64,000 bases of DNA from Leucobacter chromiisoli (lineage in GTDB: Bacteria > Actinomycetota > Actinomycetes > Actinomycetales > Microbacteriaceae), in the NCBI RefSeq assembly GCF_016522505.1, contig NZ_JAEHOH010000001.1:248001-312000 (forward strand), written 5' to 3'. Under the pieces are notes generated by a model. It made no database searches. It was given only the letters and a program-made list of their open reading frames with translations, and was not told where the DNA came from. A program made the position numbers and the translations under genes. Below are positions 50,190 through 58,205 of the stretch, one piece after another (the stretch's first letter is position 1; every line of letters begins with the position of its first letter).

Positions 50190-51022
50190 AGGATCTCCGC
50201 AATCTTCTTCTCGGAGCGGTTGAAGACGACGACGCCCACCAGCACCGCCGCGGCCGTCCAGCCCACGCAGGTGACCAGGTGGACCGTGTCGGGCCAGCGG
50301 TTGTCGTAGAGCAGCTGGCGGAACGCCGTGACGAAGTGGTACATCGGGTTCAGGGTGTAGATGTCGAACACCGTGACGTCGGTTCCCAGCAGGCCGCCCA
50401 CCCGGTCGGACATGTCACGGATCAGCGAGACGGGGTAGATGATCGGCGTGAGATACATCCAGAGCTGCAGCAGGATCGTGAGCAGGTACTGGGTGTCCCG
50501 GAAGTGGATGTTGACGATCGAGAGGATCCATCCCAGGCCGCTCGCGAACATGGCGAGCAGCAGCATCATGAGGAGCGTTCCCGGGATCCACATCAGCACG
50601 TTCGCGCCGACGAGCAGCAGGGCGATCGTCAGGACGAGCATCTCGAGCAGCCAGTTCATGCCGATCGTGCCGACCGCCGCGAGCGGGAGCACGGACCTCG
50701 GGAAGTAGACCTTCGTGATGAGACCCGCGTTGGAGACGAGCGAGTTCGCGGTGGCGTTCAGGCTGCCCATGAAGAAGCCCCACGGCAGCAGGCCGCACAT
50801 GAGCCAGACGGGGAAGATGTTGAGCCCGCTCGGGTCGCCGGGCTCCGGCTGGATGCGGAACACCATCGAGAAGATGAAGGTGTAGATCAGCATCGACGCC
50901 AGAGGGTTCAGCAGCGACCACAGCCTGCCGAGGACCGTCCGCTTGTACTGGCCGCGGGTCTCGCGCAGGACGAGGTTCCCCAGGAGCTCGCGCGATGACC
51001 AGAGCTCCCGGAAAAACTGCAT
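50186..51022 (-). CDS. wzm: Polysaccharide ABC exporter permease (Wzm/TagG-like)
   Basis: An ABC-2 type membrane subunit of 278 aa with about six helices. LRETRGQYKRTVLGRLWSLLNPL near the N-terminus is the amphipathic entry characteristic of Wzm/TagG/RfbA proteins. LNPMYHFVTAFRQLLY lies before the last helix. It pairs with the overlapping ATPase gene to move a lipid-linked glycan to the outer leaflet. The ATG is preceded by TAGGA. Confidence 0.93.
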   Translation of the reverse strand: MQFFRELWSSRELLGNLVLRETRGQYKRTVLGRLWSLLNPLASMLIYTFIFSMVFRIQPEPGDPSGLNIFPVWLMCGLLPWGFFMGSLNATANSLVSNAGLITKVYFPRSVLPLAAVGTIGMNWLLEMLVLTIALLLVGANVLMWIPGTLLMMLLLAMFASGLGWILSIVNIHFRDTQYLLTILLQLWMYLTPIIYPVSLIRDMSDRVGGLLGTDVTVFDIYTLNPMYHFVTAFRQLLYDNRWPDTVHLVTCVGWTAAAVLVGVVVFNRSEKKIAEIL

Positions 51023-51115
51023 GGCGACGTCCTAACTGGCCTTTCGGATGACATGATCGACGGCGAGCCGTCGGCGTACCAAGTGTATGAGGTTTTCGAA
51101 GCCGCCGACGCCGGC

Positions 51116-52474
51116 CTACTCCTCGGGCCTGAACAGCTTGCTGACCGATCTGAGGGGCCGCGTGATCTTCCACGACGTGCTCGCCTCGAGCTGCTCGATG
51201 CGGCGCGTCATGTGCTCCCGCACCTGCTGACGGGGCGAGGAGATGAGGTTCGGGTAGTCCGCGGCGTGACGGGGCGAGGCGCAGAAGTCGAGCAGCGGCT
51301 TCAGCGTCCGACTCCAGGTCATCGTCTCGCCGAATCGACGGGAGTTCGCGCTGAACTCCTCGCGTCGACCGGCGTAGAGGACGTCCTCGATGGCGGCGGC
51401 CAGCGCCTCGACGTCCTCCGGGGGGACCACGGCGCCGAGCTCGTGATCGCGGATGATCCCCGAGAAGGTGTCGCCGTCGGTCGCGACGATCGGCAGGCCC
51501 GCCCAGAGGTAGTCGAGGATGCGGGTGCGGAAGCTGAAGGCCGTCTCGACGTGCTCGAAGTGGGTGCTGACCCCGAGATCGGCGTCGAGCAGGTAGTTCA
51601 CGCGGTCGTGGTAGTCGACCCAGTCGGTGTTGAAGAAGACGTGCTTCCCCGTCAGACCCAGCTCGTCGGAGAGGCGCATCGTCTCCGTCGCGACGCGCAT
51701 CGCGGGGACGAGGGGGTTCGGGTGCTTGACGCCGAGGAAGTAGAGGCGCAGCTTCGGGTGCCGCTCGACGAGCGAGGCGACGGCCCTGATGAGGGTGAGC
51801 GGATCGAACCAGTTGTAGACGCCGCCGCCCCAGATGATCACCTGGTCGTCGACGTCGATGCCGGGCACCGTCCCCTTGATGGCGTGGCGCGTCTGCTCGG
51901 CGACGGAGTCGGAGATGCCGAACGGCGCGATGTCGATGAGATTGCGCAGACTGGGATCCGCGTCGTAGGTGTACGGGTTGATCCTGCAGAGCGCTCCGAG
52001 CTGGCCGAGCCAGAAGTCGCGCTGCTTCTCGGATGCGCAGAGCAGGAAGTCGGCGCGCTCGATCTGGACGTTCAGCACCTCCGTCGTCTGCAGGATCAGT
52101 GCCTCGCGGTCGCCGCTCGGCAGATCCTTCCCCTGCTCCAGGGTCTCGAGGTGCATGGGGTCGTAGATGTCGGCGACGATGATGACGTCCTCGTCGCAGA
52201 TCCAGGGATAGGAGGAGAGCGTGTGCCCCTGGAAGACCAGCACGTCGGCCCACCGCACGTGCTCGCGGAGCTCGGCCTCGTCCGCCGTCGAGACGGGGAA
52301 CTCCACCGCCTCGAGCGACGAGGCCTGAGTCGAGACCAGGCGGACATCGGCGATCCGATGGAGCGCGCTCGCCATCTCCCAGGCTCGGATCGCGGGGCCG
52401 GCCATCTTGACGCCCAGGACATCGGCGGTGACGACGAGGATGCGCTGGCGCTGTGGTCGAGCGTCGGTGTTCAT
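51116..52474 (-). CDS. GT4 glycosyltransferase
   Basis: A GT-B glycosyltransferase of 452 aa. It opens LVVTADVLGVKMAGPAIRAW and continues with IIVADIYDPMHLETLEQG and LLCASEKQRDFWLGQL, then the donor domain with WGGGVYNWFDPLTLIRAV and TAFSFRTRILDYLWAGLPIV. All these blocks recur in the C-terminal half of the protein at 52680, so the two are paralogues of one duplication. The C-tail ends ASTSWKITRPLRSVSKL, a short motif frequent after such enzymes. It is 93 bases upstream of the exporter permease, same strand. Confidence 0.88.
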   Translation of the reverse strand: MNTDARPQRQRILVVTADVLGVKMAGPAIRAWEMASALHRIADVRLVSTQASSLEAVEFPVSTADEAELREHVRWADVLVFQGHTLSSYPWICDEDVIIVADIYDPMHLETLEQGKDLPSGDREALILQTTEVLNVQIERADFLLCASEKQRDFWLGQLGALCRINPYTYDADPSLRNLIDIAPFGISDSVAEQTRHAIKGTVPGIDVDDQVIIWGGGVYNWFDPLTLIRAVASLVERHPKLRLYFLGVKHPNPLVPAMRVATETMRLSDELGLTGKHVFFNTDWVDYHDRVNYLLDADLGVSTHFEHVETAFSFRTRILDYLWAGLPIVATDGDTFSGIIRDHELGAVVPPEDVEALAAAIEDVLYAGRREEFSANSRRFGETMTWSRTLKPLLDFCASPRHAADYPNLISSPRQQVREHMTRRIEQLEASTSWKITRPLRSVSKLFRPEE

Positions 52475-52679
52475 ACGTGTTGTCGGCCTCTCCGTGGGAT
52501 AGCACCAGAGAGTGTAGCCGGGGCAACCTGAGCGCGGCTGGCAAGGCGGCGGGGTGCTGAGCGGTGCGGTGCCGGCGGAGCAACTACGATGCTAGAGGAG
52601 AAGAGCCGGAGAGCCGCGGCCGGCGACGAGCCGCCCGCAGCATCCGGACACCCCGACCGTCTCGAGAAAGCGAGCCCGC

Positions 52680-55163
52680 ATGGAACCGCAGGCGCCAGTC
52701 GTATCCGTCATCCTCGTGAACTTCCGCGGGGCCGACGACACGATCGGGGCGATCCGGCATCTCGGCCAGCTCGACTGGCCCGCCGAGCGACTCGAGATCG
52801 TCGTCGTCGAGAACGCGTCCGGGGACGACAGCGCCGAGCGCATCCGCGCCGCCGCGCCGCACGTCAAGCTGATCGAGTCGCGGAAGAACCTCGGCTTCGC
52901 CGGGGGCTGCAATCTCGGCGCCAAGAAGAGCAGCGGCGATATCGTGGCCTTCCTGAACAACGACGCGAAGCCCGACCGCGGCTGGGTGCGGGAGGCGGTC
53001 GCCCGCTTCGAGTCCTCGCCCAGGATCGGCGCGGTGGCCAGCCGCGTCCTCGACTGGGACGGCAACAACGTCGACTTCATCGGCTCGGGCCTCACCTGGT
53101 TCGGCATGGGGTACAAGCCCCACGCGGGGCTCCCGATCCCGGACAAGCCCGACCTGCCGCACGACGTGCTCTTCGGCACCGGATCCGCGATGTTCGTGCG
53201 CCGTGACGTCTACGAGGAGCTGGGCGGCTTCGACGAGCGCTACTTCATGTTCTTCGAGGACGTGGACCTCGGCTGGCGGCTCAACCTGAAGGGGTACCGC
53301 TTCGCCTACGAGCCGGCCTCGCTCGCCTTCCACAAGCACCACGCGAGCATGGACAAGCTCGGGGCCTACAAGGAGACGTACCTGATCGAGCGCAACGCGC
53401 TCTACACGCTCTACAAGAACCTCGGCGACGAGGCTCTCGACGAGACGCTCGCGGCTACCCTGCTGCTCACCGTCCGGCGGAGCATCGCCCGCAGCGGGCT
53501 CGACTCGACCTCCTACGACATCCGCAAGTCGTCGGCGGACCTGGAGCTGACGGAGGCCGTCCCCAAGGACACCGTCGCCGCCCTCTACGCCATCGACCAG
53601 TTCGTGCAGGAGCTGCCCTCGCTCGTGAAGTCGAGGCGGGAGATCCAGGAGTCCCGCGCCACCCCCGAGCACGTGATCCACCGGCTGTTCCTCGACACGA
53701 ACGCGCCCTCCTTCACCGGTGAGCACTTCATGAAGGGGTACCAGCGGATCACCGAGGCCTTCGACGTGCTCGACGGCCCCGAGCGCACCAACGTGCTCAT
53801 CATCACGGGCGACCCGCTCGGCGTGAAGATGGCCGGTCCCGCGATCCGCGCCTGGCACATGGCCGAGGCGCTCTCGGGCGGCAACGACGTGCGGCTCGTG
53901 AGCCTGGAGGGCCACGAGGATCTGGACGCCGACTTCGTGCTCGACACCGTGAAGCCCGGCGACAACAGGGCGATGGCGGCCCACGAGGAGTGGGCCGACG
54001 TCATCATCTTCCAGGGGCTCGCGATGGCGCTGTTCCCGGCGATCCGCAAGACGCAGAAGATCCTGGTCGTCGACATCTACGACCCGATGCACCTGGAGCA
54101 GCTCGAGCAGGGGCGCCCGCAGGGCGAGGAGGCCTGGACTCGGGCCACGGCCGATGCGACGAACGTGCTCAACGAGCAGCTCGCGCGCGGCGACTACTTC
54201 CTCTGCGCCTCGGAGCGGCAGCGCCACTTCTACCTCGGCCAGCTGGCCGCGCTCGGGCGCGTGAACCCCGCCAACTACGCCGACGATCCCGACCTCACTG
54301 GGCTCATCAGCGTCGTGCCGTTCGGTCTCGGGCACGAGCCCCCGCAGCACGAGAAGCGCGTGCTCAAGGGCGTGCACCCGGGCATCGGCGAGAACGACAA
54401 ACTGCTCCTGTGGAGCGGCGGGCTCTACAACTGGTTCGATCCGCTCACGCTCATCCGGGCGGTCGCAAAGGTCGCCGAGACCCACCCCGAGGTCAAGCTC
54501 TACTTCCTCGGCACCAAGCACCCCCATCCCGGCGTGCCCGAGATGAAGATCGTGACCGACTCGCGGGCGCTCGCCGCCGAGCTCGGGGTCGCCGACACCA
54601 ACGTCTTCTTCAACGGGTCGTGGGTCGACTACGCGGACCGCGGCAACTACCTCGTCGAGGCCGACCTCGGCGTCAGCACGCACCACTCGCACATCGAGAC
54701 GACGTTCAGCTTCCGCACCCGCATCCTCGACTACCTGTGGGCCGAGCTGCCGATGGTCGTCACCGAGGGCGATCACTTCGCCGAGCTGGTCGAGGAGCGC
54801 GGCCTCGGTCGCGCCGTCCCCGCCGAGGACGTCGACGCCCTGGCGGCCGCGCTCGAGGATCTGCTCTTCACCGAGGGCGAGTTGGAGCAGGCCCGGCGGG
54901 CCATCGCGGAGGTGCGCCCCGAGTACGAGTGGGGCACGGTGTTCGCGCCCCTCGTCGAGTTCGTCGAGGAGGCCCGCTACGCGGCGGATCGCGTGAAGCG
55001 CGGCGAGGTCAGCATGGCGCGGACCGACGGGAGGCCGGCGAAGCGCCGCCGCCCCGCGGGGCAGAACGGGATCGTCGAGGATGCGCGCCGAGCCGGCCTG
55101 CTGCTCGTGCGGCAGGGCCCGGGCGCCGTGATCCGCAAGGTCAAGCAGCGGCTCGGGCGGTAG
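52680..55163 (+). CDS. Bifunctional GT2-GT4 glycosyltransferase fusion
   Basis: An 827-aa protein with two glycosyltransferases. Residues about 1-270 are GT2: SVILVNFRGADDTIGAI, NLGFAGGCNLGAKKSSG, FLNNDAKPDRGW and ELGGFDERYFMFFEDVDLGW. A helical linker (about 270-370) leads to a GT4 domain starting ITGDPLGVKMAGPAIRAW, paralogous to the whole of the neighbouring protein at 51116. The basic C-terminal tail KRRRPAGQ and RQGPGAVIRKVKQRLGR may sit on the membrane. The ATG at 52680 is used; no strong Shine-Dalgarno is visible. Two linked sugars may be added in sequence by one protein. Confidence 0.88.
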   Translation: MEPQAPVVSVILVNFRGADDTIGAIRHLGQLDWPAERLEIVVVENASGDDSAERIRAAAPHVKLIESRKNLGFAGGCNLGAKKSSGDIVAFLNNDAKPDRGWVREAVARFESSPRIGAVASRVLDWDGNNVDFIGSGLTWFGMGYKPHAGLPIPDKPDLPHDVLFGTGSAMFVRRDVYEELGGFDERYFMFFEDVDLGWRLNLKGYRFAYEPASLAFHKHHASMDKLGAYKETYLIERNALYTLYKNLGDEALDETLAATLLLTVRRSIARSGLDSTSYDIRKSSADLELTEAVPKDTVAALYAIDQFVQELPSLVKSRREIQESRATPEHVIHRLFLDTNAPSFTGEHFMKGYQRITEAFDVLDGPERTNVLIITGDPLGVKMAGPAIRAWHMAEALSGGNDVRLVSLEGHEDLDADFVLDTVKPGDNRAMAAHEEWADVIIFQGLAMALFPAIRKTQKILVVDIYDPMHLEQLEQGRPQGEEAWTRATADATNVLNEQLARGDYFLCASERQRHFYLGQLAALGRVNPANYADDPDLTGLISVVPFGLGHEPPQHEKRVLKGVHPGIGENDKLLLWSGGLYNWFDPLTLIRAVAKVAETHPEVKLYFLGTKHPHPGVPEMKIVTDSRALAAELGVADTNVFFNGSWVDYADRGNYLVEADLGVSTHHSHIETTFSFRTRILDYLWAELPMVVTEGDHFAELVEERGLGRAVPAEDVDALAAALEDLLFTEGELEQARRAIAEVRPEYEWGTVFAPLVEFVEEARYAADRVKRGEVSMARTDGRPAKRRRPAGQNGIVEDARRAGLLLVRQGPGAVIRKVKQRLGR

Positions 55164-55175
55164 CGCGGAGCCGGG

Positions 55176-55913
55176 TCAGCCCAGACCGGAGACGGCGGTC
55201 GCCGGTCGGCGGTGCTCCCGCCGGCGCCACTCGGCGATGTCCGAGGCCAGCGTCCCGCTCCACTCCGCGCCCGCGCCCTCGAGCAGCAGATCCCCGGAGG
55301 CGTACGCGGCCCGCAGGGCGGCGACCTGGCCGGCGTCGACGCCGTGCCGCTGCATGCCGATCGCGTTCACGCCGTGGATCCTCGCCGGAGATCCGAACGC
55401 CTTGACGTACGGGGGAAGATCCCTCGCGAGGGGGGTGCCCATACCCACCATGCAGCCGGCGCCGACGAAGGTGCGCTGGTGCACGGAGGCGTTCATGCCG
55501 AGGTTGACGCGGGCGCCGATCTCGCAGTGGCCGCCGATGCTGACGCCGGCGCTGAGCGTGCTCCCCTCGCCGAGCAGCACGTCGTGGGCGAGATAGGCGC
55601 GATTCAGCACCCAGGAACCGGCGCCCACGGTCGTGGGGCGATAGCTGCCCTGGTGGATCACGGCGCCCTCCCGGATCACCGCTCCGCGGCGGATGCGCAC
55701 GCCGGCGTGCCGGAGGTCGCCGGCCCACGCCGCGTTCTGCTCGTGATCGGTCATCTCGGGCGGAGCGCCGATCTGAGCGCCCGCTCCCACGTAGACGTCG
55801 TCCTCGATCACGCAGGGGCCGAGCAGCACGGCCCCCGGACCGATCGAGACGCGCTCGCCGAGCTCGACGCCGGGGCCGACGAAGGCGTGCGGGCTGATCC
55901 GCGACTCACTCAC
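55176..55913 (-). CDS. LpxA-like left-handed beta-helix acyltransferase
   Basis: A 245-aa hexapeptide-repeat acyltransferase. Repeats run from ISPHAFVGPGVELGERVSIG through about residue 170. The block NRAYLAHDVLLGEGST includes the catalytic His found in LpxA. The C-domain IHGVNAIGMQRHG also matches LpxA rather than serine or galactoside acetyltransferases. A Gram-positive has no lipid A, so it probably N-acylates a UDP-3-amino sugar. The GTG at 55913 overlaps the Gfo/Idh gene by 8 bases. Together with that gene and the DegT gene at 62016 it resembles the GnnA-GnnB-LpxA set for UDP-GlcNAc3N. Confidence 0.85.
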   Translation of the reverse strand: MSESRISPHAFVGPGVELGERVSIGPGAVLLGPCVIEDDVYVGAGAQIGAPPEMTDHEQNAAWAGDLRHAGVRIRRGAVIREGAVIHQGSYRPTTVGAGSWVLNRAYLAHDVLLGEGSTLSAGVSIGGHCEIGARVNLGMNASVHQRTFVGAGCMVGMGTPLARDLPPYVKAFGSPARIHGVNAIGMQRHGVDAGQVAALRAAYASGDLLLEGAGAEWSGTLASDIAEWRRREHRRPATAVSGLG

Positions 55914-56919
55914 CGGAGGCCTCGTCGTCGATGCGCCCGAGGTGCACGGTTCGCCCGCTCCTCGCCGATTCGATCGAGGCCTCGCACACGCGCAGCACCT
56001 CGAGCCCCTCGCGAAGCGTGACGGCTTCGCTCGGCCTGCCGAGGATGCGGTCGCGGAACGCCTCGTGCTCGCTCCGCAGCGGCTCCCGCTTCTCGAGCGC
56101 GAACCGGGTGACCGCCCCCTCGCTGACACCGCGGAAGGCCGTGACCGCGTCCCAGTCGGAGGTGAAGGTGCCGTTCTCGTAGAAGGTAAGGTCGGCGGTG
56201 AGCGTGTCCGCGATGAAGGATCCCCGCTCTCCCGTGACCAATGTCAACCGCTCCTTGAACGGGGTCAGCCAGTTCACGAGGTGGTTCGTGATGATGCCGT
56301 TCGCGAGCTTCGCCGACACGGTGACCATGTCCTCGTGCTGCCGACCGCTCTGGAAGGCGGTCTGCGCGGCGACGCCGACGTAGCCCGAGCCCGCGAGCCA
56401 GGCGGTGAGGTCGATGTCGTGGCTGCCGAGATCCTTCACCACGCCGACATCGGCGATGCGGGAGGGAAAGGGGCCCTGTCTGCGGGTGTGGATCTGGTAG
56501 ACCTGGCCGAGTTCGCCCCTGTCGAGGCGCTTGCGCAGCTCGATGAGCGCCGGGTTGAAGCGCTCGATGTGGCCCACCGCGCCGATGAGGCCGCGGCTTT
56601 CGAATGCGTCGACGAGGCGCTGCCCGGCCTCGATCGAGTGCGCGATGGGCTTCTCGATAAGAGCGTGCACGCCGGCCTCCGCCAGGGTGAGCCCGACCTC
56701 CTCGTGGAACTGGGTGGGCACGGCGACGACCGCCGCGTCGATGCCGTGGGCGATGAGCTCCTCGACGCTGTCGTAGCGGGGCACACCCCCCGCGGCTCCG
56801 TGTGGGTCGCCCATGCCGTCGGCGACGGCCACGAGCTCCACCCCCTCGACCTCGCGCGCGACTCGGACGTGGTGGCGCCCCATCATGCCGAGTCCGATGA
56901 TGCCGATCCTGATGGCCAT
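55906..56919 (-). CDS. Gfo/Idh/MocA-family sugar nucleotide dehydrogenase
   Basis: An NAD(P)-dependent oxidoreductase of 337 aa. The Rossmann motif IGIIGLGMMGRHHVRVA lies at the N-terminus, the family EKPIAHS carries the catalytic Lys, and DVGVVKDLGSHDIDLTAWL follows. Similar enzymes (GnnA, WbpB/WlbA) oxidise C3 of a UDP-sugar before amination. The ATG at 56919 has GGAGG 4 bases upstream. It is coupled by overlap to the LpxA-like acyltransferase, which supports a UDP-3-amino-sugar route. The exact sugar is inferred. Confidence 0.9.
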   Translation of the reverse strand: MAIRIGIIGLGMMGRHHVRVAREVEGVELVAVADGMGDPHGAAGGVPRYDSVEELIAHGIDAAVVAVPTQFHEEVGLTLAEAGVHALIEKPIAHSIEAGQRLVDAFESRGLIGAVGHIERFNPALIELRKRLDRGELGQVYQIHTRRQGPFPSRIADVGVVKDLGSHDIDLTAWLAGSGYVGVAAQTAFQSGRQHEDMVTVSAKLANGIITNHLVNWLTPFKERLTLVTGERGSFIADTLTADLTFYENGTFTSDWDAVTAFRGVSEGAVTRFALEKREPLRSEHEAFRDRILGRPSEAVTLREGLEVLRVCEASIESARSGRTVHLGRIDDEASGE

Positions 56920-56942
56920 AGTGCCTCCTTCGTTGGCGGGAG

Positions 56943-57305
56943 TCATCGTTCGTCCGTGCCCTCCTCCTGCTGCTCGCGCAGGCGCGCCTCCATCAGCGCG
57001 ACCGCGCGGGCGAGTTCCGTCACCCGGTCGTCGCTGCGCGCCTTCGCGCGGATGACGGAGACGGCGAAGAGCAGCATGGCGATGACCGAGCCGTAGAGCA
57101 GCAGATCGGCACCGCGCCCGATGCCGAAGAAGCCCGCGATCGCGGTGAGGGCGTTCGGGAAGAGGATGGCGAGCACCGCGGCTGCGGCGAAGAGGAGCGC
57201 GAAGATCCGCTTGATGGCCCGCGAGCGGTCGCCGGGCATCAGGACGATGAGCAGGATCGCGGCGAGCACGACCCCCGCGATCAGGATGAACTGGAACAGA
57301 GTCAT
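56943..57305 (-). CDS. DUF2304 family membrane protein
   Basis: A 120-aa protein with three to four membrane helices (about 5-23, 33-50, 52-62, 66-86) and a charged helical C-tail. DUF2304 genes often follow dolichol-phosphate-mannose-like GT2 genes, as here, where the GT2 gene lies directly upstream with its stop 6 bases away. The function is unknown; it may help the polyprenyl-phosphate glycosyltransferase at the membrane. Confidence 0.85.
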   Translation of the reverse strand: MTLFQFILIAGVVLAAILLIVLMPGDRSRAIKRIFALLFAAAAVLAILFPNALTAIAGFFGIGRGADLLLYGSVIAMLLFAVSVIRAKARSDDRVTELARAVALMEARLREQQEEGTDER

Positions 57306-57311
57306 GGACGC

Positions 57312-58016
57312 CTACCGGATCATGAGGTCGATGAGGATGTTGACCGAGTTGAGGAGCGACTGCCCCTTGGCCTTGGAGTAGTCGGTGTAGAGCACCTCGA
57401 CCGGATGCTCGGCGTAGGGGAGGCCCGTGCGTCCGAGCTTCACGACGATCTCGGTGCCGTGCGCCATGCGGTCCTGCCGCAGCTTGATCGCGCGCAGCGC
57501 GTCCTCGCGGATGACGCGGAGGCCGTTGTGGGCGTCGGTGAGCTTCGTCCTCGTCGACCAGTTCGTCACGGTCGTCGCGGTCTTCAGGACGATGCGCTTC
57601 AGCAGGCCGGCCTTCGTGCGCTTGTCGAGGAACCGCGAGCCGAACACGATGGCGAGGTCGTCGGTCCGGGCGCGATCCACCATCGCCTCGGCATCCTCGA
57701 CCCGATGCTGGCCGTCCGCGTCGAAGGTGACCGTGTACCTCCCGCGGCGCTCGAGGACGTACTCGAAGCCCGTCTGCAGGGCGGCGCCCTGGCCGAGGTT
57801 GATGGGGTGCGTGACCACGCGGGCACCGGCCGCGCGCGCGACCTCCCCCGATCCGTCCCGCGATCCGTCGTCGATGCAGACGACGTTCGGGAAGGCGGGC
57901 AGCAGGCCGCGGATGACCTCGGCGATGACCGGCGCCTCGTTGTACAGGGGGATCACCACCCAGACGTCGCCATTCCCGGGGATGCCGGAGATGCGCCCGG
58001 GCTGCGAAGAGGTCAT
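57312..58016 (-). CDS. GT2 glycosyltransferase, DPM1/polyprenyl-phosphate type
   Basis: A 234-aa GT-A enzyme. VWVVIPLYNEAPVIAEVIRG, CIDDGSRDGSGEVARAAGA, NLGQGAALQTGFEYVL and TFDADGQH (DxD) are classical for dolichol-phosphate-mannose-synthase-like enzymes, which load one sugar on a polyprenyl phosphate. It lacks the C-terminal membrane helices of some relatives, which the adjacent DUF2304 protein could supply. The ATG at 58016 lies 7 bases after the -10 CAGAAT (58029-58024), so it is probably leaderless. It heads an operon with DUF2304, Gfo/Idh and LpxA-like genes. Confidence 0.9.
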   Translation of the reverse strand: MTSSQPGRISGIPGNGDVWVVIPLYNEAPVIAEVIRGLLPAFPNVVCIDDGSRDGSGEVARAAGARVVTHPINLGQGAALQTGFEYVLERRGRYTVTFDADGQHRVEDAEAMVDRARTDDLAIVFGSRFLDKRTKAGLLKRIVLKTATTVTNWSTRTKLTDAHNGLRVIREDALRAIKLRQDRMAHGTEIVVKLGRTGLPYAEHPVEVLYTDYSKAKGQSLLNSVNILIDLMIR

Positions 58017-58205
58017 GCCCCATATTCTGGCAGATGCCCGCTGTGGGAACCGCCTCGCGCCGCCCTCCGGCGCCGTCTCCTCCGCCGTCCGGCGCCTCCC
58101 GCTCCGCCCGCCCAGCATTGTGGAGGGTGACGGGGCCGACTACTCTGATCTAGTCGAGTCTGCCCAGGGGGTCTGGGGACGCAGCTCAGAGGGTAGGGGA
58201 CATTC

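Noticed and set aside
55906-58023. One long minus-strand frame joining Gfo/Idh with the GT2 region
   Set aside because: Only the part from ATG 56919 shows Gfo/Idh sequence. The rest is an out-of-frame shadow of the DUF2304 and GT2 genes.
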